Made by a program: the position numbers and the translations under genes
Notes under the pieces: model-generated
Database searches by the model: none
What the model was told of the DNA's origin: nothing
What the model saw: the letters and a program-made list of their open reading frames with translations, nothing else
Part shown: one piece after another, positions 16,320-25,407 of the stretch
Numbering within the stretch: position 1 is the stretch's first letter
Layout: every line of letters starts with the position of its first letter
From: Ruegeria pomeroyi DSS-3
GTDB lineage: Bacteria; Pseudomonadota; Alphaproteobacteria; Rhodobacterales; Rhodobacteraceae
NCBI RefSeq assembly: GCF_000011965.2
Contig: NC_006569.1
Location: 124,001-188,000 of the forward strand
Direction: 5' to 3'
Length of the DNA stretch: 64,000 bases

Positions 16320-17938
16320 TATTGCTGCCGCTTCTTGAGGTGACGCGTGTCGATGAAACCCGATCGGGCGGCGGTATCTTCCAGCAGCGATTTGAGCTTG
16401 CCGCGCAGAATTTTCTGGGTGGCGGTCAGCGGTAGGTCTTCGACAAAGGCGATCCAGCCCGGAACCTTGTAATAGGCCATCTGGCCCAGGGCCCAGGTCA
16501 CGATCTCCACGGCCTTTGCCTCGTCACCGCCGCCGTTCTCGAGAATCAAGAAGACGGCGACTTCATCGCCGCGCAGGTCGTCAGAGTATGCGGCCGCGGC
16601 CGAGATGCGAATATCCGGATGCCGGTTCAGGATGCTTTCGACCTCGACCGCTGCGATGTTTTCGCCCGACCGGCGGATCACGTTCTTCTTCCGGTCGACA
16701 AAATGCAGCGAACCATCCTCATCCTGCAGCACGACGTCACCTGTGTTCAGCCAGCCGCCTTTCCACAACTCCTCGGTTGCCTCCGGGTTCTTGAGGTAAC
16801 CCGCGCAGAAGCCATACCGCGGGTTGTCGCCTGCGCGCCGCACCAGCAGCTCACCGGGCTGTCCCGGCGCCACGTCCTGCCCGGAGTCATCGACAACACG
16901 AACCGCTACATTGTCGCAAGGCCGGCCAAAGCAGGATGTGCCCACCTTTCGCGGTTCTTCATGCGCACTGATCACGCCTCCGCTCCCTGTTTCCGTGCAG
17001 GCCCAGGCCTCGATAAGGGGGAACCCGTATCGTTCTTCGAACGCGGCATGGAGCTTCGGATCGACCCCCGCACCAAAGCCAAAGCGTACATCGTGGTCGC
17101 GATCGGCCTCAGACGGCTCGGCCCCCATCAGCATCGGCGGCATGACGCCAAGATAGTGCACAACCGTCGCTCCGGACTTGCGCACCGCTTCCCACCAGGA
17201 GCGGGGATGGAACCGGTCCAGCATGGTCAGGCAGCCGCCGGTGGTGATCATCGCCATCACCGACACCGCCATCGCGTTCATATGAAACAGAGGCAGTGGG
17301 GTCAGCATGCGCTCAGCGTCGCGGCGGAGGCTGATATAGCCGCCAGTTTCGGCGTACCAATCCCCGGAGTGCAGGAAGTACTCGTTAGTCAGGATGCACC
17401 CCTTTGGACGTCCGGTCGTTCCTGACGTGTAAAGCAACGCGCATTCGGTCTCAGGGCCGAGATCCACGGTGGGCGTAGACGGCGCAGGGGCAGGGGGGAT
17501 GTCGGTGTCTGAAGTGATCACCAGGGCCTCAGACCCGGCATTGGCGACTGCTTCGGACATTTCCTGGTGCCGTTCTGGCAAGACGATGGCCAACGCCATT
17601 TCTGAATGCGCGACCATGTATTCCAGTTCTGCCAGCCGAAGGTCTGGATTAATCGGGACAACCGAAGCGCCAAGGCTGTTCAATGCCAACCAGATTTCTA
17701 GAAAGACGGGCCTGTTTTGAAGCAACAAGCCCACCCTGTGCCCATGTCCGAACCCGGCCAAGGACAACCGATCCGCCCAGTCCGCAATCCGCGCGCCCAT
17801 CTCGCCATACGAAATGTCTCCGGCGGGAATGCCATAGATTACGGCGGTTTCCTCCAACACATGCAGGAAAGGCGCGTCTCCGCGTCGATGCGCCGTCTCT
17901 GTGAAACGTCCAAAGACTGTCTTGTTCATCCTGCGCAT
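16319..17938 (-). CDS. AMP-forming acyl-CoA ligase
   Basis: A 539-residue ANL-superfamily ligase. The P-loop-like motif LLYTSGTTGRPKG lies in the N-terminal half. The motif that positions the adenylate reads EAWACTETGSGG, then WLNTGDV and DRKKNVIRRSGENIAA follow, and the C-terminal lysine segment is TQKILRGKL. It activates a carboxylic acid (probably the TTT-imported acid or a ring-hydroxylated product) as its CoA thioester for the thiolase/DUF35 steps. The start is either ATG 17938, one base after the beta-subunit stop, or ATG 17929. It resembles crotonobetaine/long-chain acyl ligases; the substrate is not deducible. Confidence 0.9.
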   Translation of the reverse strand: MRRMNKTVFGRFTETAHRRGDAPFLHVLEETAVIYGIPAGDISYGEMGARIADWADRLSLAGFGHGHRVGLLLQNRPVFLEIWLALNSLGASVVPINPDLRLAELEYMVAHSEMALAIVLPERHQEMSEAVANAGSEALVITSDTDIPPAPAPSTPTVDLGPETECALLYTSGTTGRPKGCILTNEYFLHSGDWYAETGGYISLRRDAERMLTPLPLFHMNAMAVSVMAMITTGGCLTMLDRFHPRSWWEAVRKSGATVVHYLGVMPPMLMGAEPSEADRDHDVRFGFGAGVDPKLHAAFEERYGFPLIEAWACTETGSGGVISAHEEPRKVGTSCFGRPCDNVAVRVVDDSGQDVAPGQPGELLVRRAGDNPRYGFCAGYLKNPEATEELWKGGWLNTGDVVLQDEDGSLHFVDRKKNVIRRSGENIAAVEVESILNRHPDIRISAAAAYSDDLRGDEVAVFLILENGGGDEAKAVEIVTWALGQMAYYKVPGWIAFVEDLPLTATQKILRGKLKSLLEDTAARSGFIDTRHLKKRQQ

Positions 17939-17939
17939 C

Positions 17940-18413
17940 TCAGATGAACAGCTGCAAATTGCCGAAGGGAGCATCGAAGTTGATCAGGTCGACCCGCTTG
18001 AGTTTGATCTTCAGCGCACCGTCGACCTCGACAAGCTTATGGCTTACCCAGCCCGAATAGCGCTCCAGATTGTCGCCCCGGGTTTCCGTGTAGATGAAGG
18101 ATGTCCGCAGTCTGAAGATACCGTCACCCTCACCCAGCGACAGCACGCGCGGGCGCTGCAACAGGTGGTGACAGCGGCTTTTGGGCTTCTGGCTGAAGGT
18201 ACGTTCGCCCGACAGCCTTTCCACCCGCACCGTCAGCAAGAGCTGGTCTTCATACATCAGCGAAGGTTGCAGGATCGGGTCCTGTTGCTGCCACTCCAGC
18301 GGCATCCAATAGCGGCCATCCTCGTGGAACAGCGCAAGCCAGTCCTCCCACCGCATCTCATCCAGGGTGGCCGCCTCGTCATAGACGAAATCGATCAGCG
18401 TCTCAGGGGTCAT
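17940..18413 (-). CDS. Ring-hydroxylating dioxygenase beta subunit
   Basis: A 157-residue small subunit with the cone-shaped NTF2-like fold of aromatic ring dioxygenases. Typical features are FVYDEAATLDEMRWEDWLALF near the N-terminus, YWMPL, SRCHHLLQRPRVL and a C-terminal FGNLQLFI. It is structural and holds the alpha subunits in an a3b3 hexamer. Its ATG overlaps the alpha stop by 4 bp, giving balanced synthesis. Upstream in-frame codons run through the alpha gene and were rejected. Confidence 0.92.
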   Translation of the reverse strand: MTPETLIDFVYDEAATLDEMRWEDWLALFHEDGRYWMPLEWQQQDPILQPSLMYEDQLLLTVRVERLSGERTFSQKPKSRCHHLLQRPRVLSLGEGDGIFRLRTSFIYTETRGDNLERYSGWVSHKLVEVDGALKIKLKRVDLINFDAPFGNLQLFI

Positions 18414-19750
18414 GCGCTGACCTCCTGCTTCTGTTCCATCCCCTGAACCATGAACTTCCGCCAAGCATAGAAGGTGTTGCGCATCTGCCGTTCCGAGGTG
18501 CCATTGACCACCTCGGTCACATCCTCCGGTTCGCCTTCCTCGTAGAGCCTGCGCAGATTGATCCATTCATTGGCGTCCGAAAGCAGGCCTTCCTGCGCGC
18601 GCTCATACATTTCCAGATCGTCATGTCCGACAATCGACGTGGGCGCGTTGATGAACCGGTTATACATCAGCGCGCGCTCATAGATCTTGTCCGGCGCCCC
18701 AACCAGTCTGAACGCCCAGCTTTCCACCAGCGTCCTGTCGACCGCTACGGGGATGAAGTTGCGCAGGATGCCAACCGGCCCCTTGACCATGACATTCGGG
18801 AAATACAGCGTGTTGTGCCGGATATCGCCAAGGATCTCGCGGGCGCGGGTCTCGCCGTAGGCCTCGACCATCATCTCCAGATAGCCATCAACGTCGTCGT
18901 AATCCTGATGGATCGAGCCCGAGACGCCGGAATGCCCGTGCCCGTTAGGCCAGACGCGGATGCCCGCGCTTTCGTAGAATTCATAGGGGCTCATGAAAGG
19001 CGCATAAAGCTGCACCGCCATCGGTGTTTCCGTAAAGCGGTGCTTTTCGCGCTCCCACACGCTGACGGCGGTTCCCGCGCTGCTCTCATGGGCGACCATC
19101 GGGTGGCAGGTGTCGGTCTGGTTATCGACCAACATCTTCCAGTTGCAGGTGTGCATATAGCGGATCGGCGCGGCGATGATCTCGACCTCGCCCTTGGGGG
19201 ACCGGTCCACCATGTTGTCGATCGTCGAGAGGGAATCGCCGAAATAGTCTTCGAAGCTCAGGCCGGTGTCAGAGAGGCGGGCAAAGATGAACCCCCGGTA
19301 GATGTGCACGTTTTCGACCCGGGGCAGCCCGTCTTTTGCCCTGTCATTGTCAAACCCGGTGCCCTCGTAGCCCTTCTTCAGCGGGATCGCCAAAAGCGAT
19401 CCATCGGTCTTGAAGCTCCACGCGTGGTAGGGGCAGCGAAAGAACTTTCCGGTATTGCCGCAGGGCTCGGACGCGATCTTGACCCCTTTGTGAGGACAGC
19501 GGTTGTGCAGAACGTGGATGGTTCCGTTCTTGTGCCGCGAAATCAGAATGGGCTGATGGCCGATCTTGCTGGTGATGTAGTCGCCCGGGTCTTTCAGCTG
19601 GCTTTCATGGCCGACATAGACCCAGGAGTTCGGGAACAACTGCTCCATCTCCAGATCGAAAACCTCCTTGTCGACATAGACATCCCGGTGCACGGCATGT
19701 CCTCTGACCAGGTTCTTGACGGCCTCGGCATTGCCACGATAGCGATCCAT
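18410..19750 (-). CDS. Rieske ring-hydroxylating dioxygenase alpha subunit
   Basis: A 446-residue catalytic subunit. The Rieske cluster ligands are Cys85-x-His87 (CPHKG) and Cys106-x2-His109 (CPYHAW). The mononuclear iron site fits the D-x3-D-x2-H-x4-H pattern with Asp209, Asp213, His216 and His221. Asp209 is the usual bridging acid between Rieske and iron sites of neighbouring subunits. It inserts both atoms of oxygen into an aromatic or related ring using electrons from the reductase encoded 22 bp upstream. A good ribosome site (AAGGAGAG) precedes the ATG at 19750. The substrate is unknown; the CoA ligase and thiolase-like genes suggest a ring with an acid side chain. Confidence 0.95.
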   Translation of the reverse strand: MDRYRGNAEAVKNLVRGHAVHRDVYVDKEVFDLEMEQLFPNSWVYVGHESQLKDPGDYITSKIGHQPILISRHKNGTIHVLHNRCPHKGVKIASEPCGNTGKFFRCPYHAWSFKTDGSLLAIPLKKGYEGTGFDNDRAKDGLPRVENVHIYRGFIFARLSDTGLSFEDYFGDSLSTIDNMVDRSPKGEVEIIAAPIRYMHTCNWKMLVDNQTDTCHPMVAHESSAGTAVSVWEREKHRFTETPMAVQLYAPFMSPYEFYESAGIRVWPNGHGHSGVSGSIHQDYDDVDGYLEMMVEAYGETRAREILGDIRHNTLYFPNVMVKGPVGILRNFIPVAVDRTLVESWAFRLVGAPDKIYERALMYNRFINAPTSIVGHDDLEMYERAQEGLLSDANEWINLRRLYEEGEPEDVTEVVNGTSERQMRNTFYAWRKFMVQGMEQKQEVSA

Positions 19751-19772
19751 GCTGCTCTCCTTCGTCTGTCGG

Positions 19773-20717
19773 TTAAAGGTCAAGGACCAGTTTCGGCGTC
19801 TTGGACCGCGAAACGCAGATCTGCATGACGGTGTTCGATGCCTTTTCGGCGTCACTCAGGATGACGTCGCGGTGATCGGGAATGCCCTCGATGACATCGC
19901 ATTGGCAAATGCCGCAATCCCCGCGCTGGCAGTCGTAAAGCGGGTCCAGACCGGCCTCTTCCAGCGCTTCGATGATGCTTTTGTCGGCAGGCACGTGGAT
20001 GATCTGGCCGGTATCGCTGACCTCAATGTCAAAGGCGGTGTTCTGGCTTTCGTCGGCGGCCGTCGCGAACAGTTCGAAATGAATGCGCTCGTCGCTCCAT
20101 CCAAGCTCTTTCGCGGTGCGTTTCACCGCTTCGATCATGCCCGACGGGCCGCAGAAATAGACATGCGATCCTGTCGGCGTATTTTCCAGGATTGCCTGGA
20201 TGTTCATGGCGCTTGGCTGATCGTCATAGTGAATGTGCAGCGCATCGCCGCAGATAGCCTTGAGTTCCGGAACAAAGCTAAGCGCGCCTTCGGTCCGGCC
20301 GGCATAGTGCATTTCGAACGAACGATCGGCCGCCACAAGATCGGACGCCATGGACAGGATTGGCGTAACACCGATGCCTCCTGCGATCAGCACCGCGTGT
20401 TCTTCGTGGCCCCCTAGGGGGAACTGATTGGCCGCATCCGAAACCTTGACCATGTCACCGGGTTTCAGCGCATGCATGAATTTCGAGCCACCGGCGCTTT
20501 TGGCCTCCAACAAGACGCCAAGCGCGATCTGATCATCGGACAAGTCGGGCAACCGCAGCAAGGAGTAGGCGCGGGTGCTGCCGTCGGAAACCACGACTCG
20601 CAGGTGCGCCCCTGCTTCCCATGTGCACAGACCCTGGTCCTGAGGTTTCAGAATAAATCTTTTGATGTCACGAGTTTCCGAGGAGACGGCGATGACTTCT
20701 GCGGCGACGGACGGCAT
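19773..20717 (-). CDS. Oxygenase reductase (phthalate-dioxygenase-reductase type)
   Basis: A 314-residue flavin reductase. An FMN/FAD-binding beta barrel (TRAYSLL) is followed by an NAD-binding domain (AGGIGVTPILSMA, VYFCGPSGMI) and a C-terminal plant-type 2Fe-2S domain with CQRGDCGICQC and a last Cys near the C-terminus (MQICVSRSK). It passes electrons from NADH to the Rieske centre of the oxygenase. It is the first gene of an eight-gene minus-strand operon, with a ribosome site AGGAG 5 nt before the ATG. The 35-bp motif at 20741-20775 lies just upstream. Confidence 0.94.
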   Translation of the reverse strand: MPSVAAEVIAVSSETRDIKRFILKPQDQGLCTWEAGAHLRVVVSDGSTRAYSLLRLPDLSDDQIALGVLLEAKSAGGSKFMHALKPGDMVKVSDAANQFPLGGHEEHAVLIAGGIGVTPILSMASDLVAADRSFEMHYAGRTEGALSFVPELKAICGDALHIHYDDQPSAMNIQAILENTPTGSHVYFCGPSGMIEAVKRTAKELGWSDERIHFELFATAADESQNTAFDIEVSDTGQIIHVPADKSIIEALEEAGLDPLYDCQRGDCGICQCDVIEGIPDHRDVILSDAEKASNTVMQICVSRSKTPKLVLDL

Positions 20718-20740
20718 GTATGCTCCTCATGAATCATTCG

Positions 20741-20775
20741 TATGCATTTGCAAAGGTTTAGTTATAAAATAAAGT
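20741..20775. promoter_or_regulatory. 35-bp cis-element shared with tctC, copy 2
   Basis: It matches the block at 895-929 at 29 of 35 positions and lies 24-58 bp upstream of the first gene of the dioxygenase operon, on the opposite strand relative to that gene. TGCAAATGC is present in both copies when read towards the respective gene, consistent with a partly palindromic operator. No regulator gene sits beside it; the flank on the other side is transposon debris. Confidence 0.6.
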
Positions 20776-21096
20776 TTGTCAAGCATGCCTGCTCAAGAAG
20801 GGTGGATTCGTCATCTTGCCTTAGACAAATTGCTTTTGCCGTGACCAACGTCGAGTTTGACACCCAGTAGAGACACCTGCAGAATTGCGACGGCGTGAAA
20901 GGTATTGTTTGAACTGCTTGGTTTCGGCCGTGCGCCCGGATGATCACAGAATGCTGGACGCCATTGTAATCGCCGCATTCGGTCCTGGGACCGACAGCTG
21001 GCCAGCGCATCTATCCGCCAACATCTACAGATGATGAGAATGGTGGTGTTTTCATATTAACTCGAGCAGCTTGTGAGCGAACGTAGCGGTCGATTC
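20776..21096. other. Stretch without a supported gene
   Basis: About 320 bp between the oxygenase promoter region and the IS6 remnant. Short frames are present on both strands without family features. A former plus-strand gene served by the shared motif may have been lost here to IS activity (speculative). Confidence 0.35.
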
Positions 21097-21655
21097 TCAG
21101 GCGACATTTGACGCATAGTTCCAGGCCTCGAGTGCTTCGAGACGGTGGTATCGGATGGTGAGGGCGGCGCGGCGGCGGGCTGGAACTGAGAAACGACTAC
21201 GGGTTGCGGACTACATGGAAACGAAGCGTTGTAATGCCCCCGGCGATCGAAAGCCCTGCATCACCCGCTCGCGTTCTCGAAAAGGTAGATGGCTGTTCTC
21301 TGCGCGCTTGTTCAGCCCCTGATGTGACCAATGTCGAGGCCAGGCGCGACCTCGCGCTTTGCGGCCCCATATGAGCGCAGTTTGTCCGTGCTGACCCTTT
21401 TGGGAACGAAGCCCCACCGTTTCATCCGCTTGACCAGAAGCCGATTTCCCGCGCGTTTGTCCCGCCTGGGCTGCAGGATATCATCAAGAACGGCGCCGTG
21501 TTGATCGACCGCACGCCAGAGCCAGTACGGCCGGCCCGCGATCTTAACGACGACTTCGTCCAGGTGCCAGACATCGCCAGGGCGCGGCTGCCGTCTCTGT
21601 AGAGCATGGACGATCACGGGTCCGAACTTGACGGTCCAAAGCGCCTCGTACACTT
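21097..21655 (-). pseudogene. IS6-family transposase, C-terminal part, broken
   Basis: The minus strand reads VYEALWTVKFGP, then RPRPGDVWHLDEVV with the first catalytic Asp, and WRAVDQHGAVLD, to DIGH. A small deletion then shifts the frame before GLNKRAENSHLPFRERE, and a TAG interrupts the sequence after RFVSM. It ends with RRRAALTIRYHRLEALEAWN. The N-terminal 45-50 residues are not here but at 22874-23010, and the two parts join at the same codon region. So this is half of one IS6 element. Confidence 0.8.
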
Positions 21656-21696
21656 ATGACATCGAGGACAACCTTGTTCAGACTATCGACAGGCTA

Positions 21697-22539
21697 GGCT
21701 CCAGACCCATTGATTTCATGCTTCTGGCGTGATTCAGGCTCCGCAAGGAGATCTGATCGATGAGCAATCTGTATTGGCTGACCGACGCCCAGATGGAGCG
21801 CCTGAAGCCGTTCTTTCCCAAGAGCCATGGCAAGCCCCGCGTCGATGACGCGTCGCGTCCTCAGCGGCATAATCTTCATCAATCGCAATGGGTTGCGTTG
21901 GTGTGACGCGCCGAAGGAATACGGCCCGGCCAAGACCCTCTACAACCGTTGGAAACGCTGGAGCGACAACGGGGCCTTCGCCCGGATCATGGTGGGCCTG
22001 GCCACCGAAAGCGCCGAGCACAAGACGATCATGATCGACGCGACCTATCTCAAGGCACACCGCACTGCGTCGAGCCTGTGCGTGAAAAAGGGGGGCGCGG
22101 GCGCCAAATCGGGCGCACCAAAGGCGGTATGAACACCAAGCTGCACGCCGTTGCCGATGCCAAGGGGCGGCCGATCGGGTTCTTCATGTCCGCCGGGCAG
22201 GTCAGCGATTATACCGGCGCCGCGGCTCTTCTGGGCAGTCTGCCGAAGGCGGGTTGGCTGCTGGCCGACAGGGGCTATGACGCCGATTGGTTCAGAGAAG
22301 CGTTGAAAGACAAGGGGATAAAGGTTTGCATCCCCGGCCGGAAATCCCGCAAGAAGGCCGTCAAATACGACAAGCGGCGCTACAAACGGCGCAACCGGAT
22401 CGAGATCATGTTCGGCCGGTTGAAGGATTGGAGGCGCGTCGCCACCCGATACGACCGGTGCGCGGAAACGTTCTTCTCCGCGATCATGCTAGCCGCAACC
22501 GTTTTGTTCTGGTTATGACCCGAGAACGAGTCCTGAGCC
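21697..22539 (+). mobile_element. IS5-family element, IS427 group, transposase frameshifted
   Basis: An 843-bp element with imperfect inverted ends (GGCTCCAGACCC at the left; the complement of the right end starts GGCTCAGGACTC). It is flanked by TA within CTAG and CTAA, matching the YTAR target of this group. It sits in the DNA that separates the two halves of an IS6 element. The transposase carries an extra base near position 21852, so this copy is probably dead unless complemented. Confidence 0.8.
21760..22518 (+). pseudogene. IS427-group transposase (orfA/orfB), one disabling frameshift
   Basis: It starts MSNLYWLTDAQMERLKPFFPKSHG and continues in another frame with RRVLSGIIFINRNGLRWCDAP and MIDATYLKAHRTA. 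It shifts again at an A5G6 run near 22086-22096 to KGGRGRQIGRTKGGMNTKLHAV and RRNRIEIMFGRLKDWRRVATRYDR. The second shift is the usual programmed -1 slip of this group. The first, a single extra G after VDD near 21852, is not programmed and truncates orfA. DDE acids lie in MIDATYLK, LADRGYDAD and RIEIMFG. Confidence 0.8.
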
Positions 22540-22540
22540 T

Positions 22541-22857
22541 AAAAGACCCCTCAGGAAGTATGAAGATTCCGTAATTGAAGTGATAGCTGTTCAGACGGGA
22601 AATCCAAGGCTCTCTCGCGCAGCGGCCATCGATAGAATGGAGCACGGGAAAGAAGCGCAGGAGCAAATTTATGAGGATTGATCTATTTCACCCACACCGG
22701 CATCGCTGCAGAACTTAGGCTTGAGGCGTGCTGTCCCCTTACCTCATTGACATCAGGCGATGCTAACGATCTAGGCGGCGTTGAAGCGGTTCATGAGCAC
22801 GATGTGGATGTCGGCCGTCTGGCGGTCGGGGTCTCTGGCGGCGTTGCGTTCTCTGAA
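22541..22857. other. Transposon-flanked debris without a supported gene
   Basis: A plus-strand open frame runs from the left flank of the IS427 element into 22541-22680 (KRPLRKYEDSV ... EQIYED, then stop) and may be the interrupted end of a lost gene. At 22771-22860 the minus strand reads RDPDRQTADIHIVLMNRFNAA. Neither piece could be assigned to a family. Confidence 0.3.
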
Positions 22858-23078
22858 TGGGACTGTTGCATTACACGGTCGGCCTATCAACTGTGATCCC
22901 GCGCTCCGCCAGCAGTTCAACCACATCCTGGTAGGACTGCGGGTAGCGTAGATACCACCGCACCGCACAAAGGATAACGTCACGTGGAAAGCGTTGGTGC
23001 TTGAACGGTGATCTACTCGCCAAGATCGACCTCAAAACCCAAATCTCGCCAAGTTAGGTGATTAATGCAACAGTCCCA
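22858..23078 (-). mobile_element. IS6-family end fragment bounded by perfect 16-bp inverted repeats
   Basis: TGGGACTGTTGCATTA (22858-22873) and its exact complement (23063-23078) resemble IS6 ends (GGCACTGTTGCA in IS26). Between them, on the minus strand, lies the transposase N-terminus (FKHQRFPRDVILCAVRWYLR ... ERGITVDRPTV, 22874-23010). It stops where the C-terminal part at 21655 begins. The copy of the repeat at 22858 is misplaced for a normal IS6, so a second transposition or adjacent deletion has occurred. Confidence 0.75.
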
Positions 23079-23301
23079 CCCTGTGTCAGTCGCCCAGGTC
23101 CCGGAACGGGTGCCCATACCACTCCGCTATGTGAAACCGCTCTTCTGCCAATGCGTTGCCTCCGCGCCTTGCGGTGCATTGGGCAGATTCCACAACATGT
23201 AGTCAATGTTTCACCCGGGCTCAGGTCCACCCGGGTAACCCTAGGGTAACGCAGTGCTGTCCCGCCACCGGTCCCGTAAGTGCTTGCTTTCGTAGGGTGG
23301 G

Positions 23302-23376
<75 letters not shown>

Positions 23377-23503
23377 CCGCTGTACCGACGCGGCAGGACC
23401 CTCTGGTGGGCCGCAGCGTCGCGGTGAGCGGGTGATTAGACTCAAACGAAACGCGGCGCAAGGGCATCTGGACGGTTTTTTTCGCCTCCTGTAGAGAAAG
23501 GAC

Positions 23504-23659
23504 ATGGCAGAGCAAAAAAACCCTTCGAAAAGCAAATCCGCACCGGCTGACCGCGAGGACAGGCTCAAGGCCGCGCTCAAGGCCAATCTGGCCCGGCGCA
23601 AGGCGCAGGCCAAGGCGCGGACCGCGCAGGACGGCGCGGATCACAACAAAAAAGGTTAA
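23504..23659 (+). CDS. Small basic protein upstream of murA
   Basis: A 51-residue protein (MAEQKNPSKSKSAPADREDR ... NKKG) rich in Lys, Ala and Arg, with a predicted central helix (LKAALKANLARRKAQAKAR). A good ribosome site (AAAGGA) precedes the ATG and the stop is 6 bp before murA, so it is probably co-transcribed with it. Proteins of this type are common in front of murA in Rhodobacterales as far as I recall; the function is unknown. Its charge pattern would suit RNA or ribosome binding (speculative). Confidence 0.7.
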   Translation: MAEQKNPSKSKSAPADREDRLKAALKANLARRKAQAKARTAQDGADHNKKG

Positions 23660-23665
23660 GAGCAG

Positions 23666-24931
23666 ATGGATTCGATTCTCGTTACCGGCAACGGGCCGCT
23701 GAATGGCCAGATCCCCATTGCAGGGGCCAAGAATGCCTGCCTCACGCTGATGCCCGCCACGTTGCTCAGCGACGAGCCGCTGACGCTGACCAATGCGCCG
23801 CGGCTGTCGGATATCAAGACGATGACGCTGCTGTTGCAGTCTCTGGGGGCCGAGGTGTCGTCGCTGCAGGATGGCAAGGTGCTGGCGATGTCGAGCCATG
23901 ACCTGACCAGCCATACTGCCGACTACGATATCGTGCGCAAGATGCGCGCCTCGAACCTGGTTCTGGGGCCGATGCTGGCGCGGCTGGGTCAGGCGGTGGT
24001 GTCACTGCCCGGCGGCTGTGCCATCGGCGCCCGCCCGATGGACCTGCATATCGAGGCGCTCGAGGCGCTGGGGGCCGAGATCGAGCTGCGCGATGGCTAT
24101 CTGCATGCCAAGGCGCCCGGCGGGCTGAAAGGGGCGGTGCACGAAATGCGCTTCGCCTCGGTCGGCGCGACCGAGAACATGGTGATGGCCGCCACTCTGG
24201 CCAAGGGCACCACTGTGCTGAAAAACGCCGCGCGCGAGCCCGAGATCGTCGATCTGGTACGCTGCCTGCGTGCGATGGGTGCGCAGATCGAGGGCGAGGG
24301 TACATCGACCATTGAAATCCAGGGCGTCGACCGTCTGCATGGGGCCACCCATCAGGTGGTGACCGACCGGATCGAGCTGGGCACCTATATGCTGGCCCCC
24401 GCCATTTGCGGCGGCGAGGTCGAGTTGCTGGGCGGCCGTCTCGACCTGGTTGGCGCATTTGTGGAAAAGCTGGATGCAGCCGGTATCGACGTTGCCGAGA
24501 CCGACAAGGGTCTCAAGGTCAGTCGCCGCAATGGCCGGGTCAGTGCGGTCAATGTCACGACCGAGCCTTTCCCTGGCTTTCCGACCGATCTGCAGGCGCA
24601 GATGATGGCGCTGTTGTGCACCGCCGAGGGCACCAGCGTGCTGGAAGAGAAGATCTTCGAGAACCGCTTCATGCACGCGCCGGAACTGACCCGCATGGGC
24701 GCCCGGATCGAGGTGCATGGCGGAACCGCCACCGTGCGCGGGGTCGAACGGCTGAAAGGCGCGCCGGTGATGGCCACCGATCTGCGCGCCAGCGTCTCGC
24801 TCATTCTGGCGGGGCTGGCCGCCGAGGGAGAGACCCTGGTCAGCCGGGTCTATCATCTGGATCGCGGATATGAGCATGTGGTGCAAAAGCTCGAAGCTGT
24901 GGGCGCCAGAATCGAACGGATCAAGGGCTGA
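23666..24931 (+). CDS. murA: UDP-N-acetylglucosamine 1-carboxyvinyltransferase
   Basis: A 421-residue enolpyruvyl transferase that starts peptidoglycan precursor synthesis by adding enolpyruvate from PEP to UDP-GlcNAc in the cytoplasm. Lys22 region: GAKNACL near residues 20-26. The PEP/fosfomycin-reactive Cys is in [11 protein letters not shown] near residue 117. The C-terminal [15 protein letters not shown] and RGYE motifs are conserved. The length is standard. It shares a TGATG overlap with the DUF2948 gene and probably a transcript with the 51-residue gene. Confidence 0.98.
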   Translation: MDSILVTGNGPLNGQIPIAGAKNACLTLMPATLLSDEPLTLTNAPRLSDIKTMTLLLQSLGAEVSSLQDGKVLAMSSHDLTSHTADYDIVRKMRASNLVLGPMLARLGQAVVSLPGGCAIGARPMDLHIEALEALGAEIELRDGYLHAKAPGGLKGAVHEMRFASVGATENMVMAATLAKGTTVLKNAAREPEIVDLVRCLRAMGAQIEGEGTSTIEIQGVDRLHGATHQVVTDRIELGTYMLAPAICGGEVELLGGRLDLVGAFVEKLDAAGIDVAETDKGLKVSRRNGRVSAVNVTTEPFPGFPTDLQAQMMALLCTAEGTSVLEEKIFENRFMHAPELTRMGARIEVHGGTATVRGVERLKGAPVMATDLRASVSLILAGLAAEGETLVSRVYHLDRGYEHVVQKLEAVGARIERIKG

Positions 24932-25407
24932 TGTCGGACGCAACATTCAAGGACGGGCGCGAGGCGCCGCTGAACCTGGGCGCAGAGGACGGCGATGACC
25001 TCAAGATCATCTCGACCCTGGTGCAGGATGCGGTGTTTCCGATCACCGAAATGTCCTGGCGTCCGGGAACGCGCCGGTTTGCCCTGCTGCTGAACCGGTT
25101 CCGGTGGGAGGACCGCACCGCCGCCGAGCAGCGCGGGCGCGGCTATGAGCGGGTGCAATCGCTGCTGGTGATCGACAGCGTGCTGGGCGTCGCCAGCCAG
25201 GGCATCGACCGGTCCGACACCGATACGGTGCTGTCGCTCCTGTCGGTGACATTCGAGCCGGAGACCGATGGCGCCGGACAGATCCTGCTGACGCTTGCGG
25301 GCGACGGCGCCATCCGGCTGACCGTCGAGGCGCTGGATGTCACGCTCAAGGATGTCACCCGCCCTTATCTGGCCCCCTCGCGCCAGGCCCCGCATCACTC
25401 GGACTGA
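24931..25407 (+). CDS. DUF2948 family protein
   Basis: A 158-residue conserved alphaproteobacterial protein of unknown function. The family start LNLGAEDGDDLKIISTLVQDAV and the core EMSWRPGTRRFALLLNRFRWED are both present. It overlaps murA by one base (TGATG) and the GNAT gene by one base, so it belongs to the murA operon. No membrane segment, signal peptide or catalytic motif is seen. Confidence 0.85.
   Translation: MSDATFKDGREAPLNLGAEDGDDLKIISTLVQDAVFPITEMSWRPGTRRFALLLNRFRWEDRTAAEQRGRGYERVQSLLVIDSVLGVASQGIDRSDTDTVLSLLSVTFEPETDGAGQILLTLAGDGAIRLTVEALDVTLKDVTRPYLAPSRQAPHHSD

Noticed and set aside
20762..21010. 82-codon minus-strand frame.
   Set aside because: It overlaps the shared 35-bp regulatory element and shows no family features or ribosome site.
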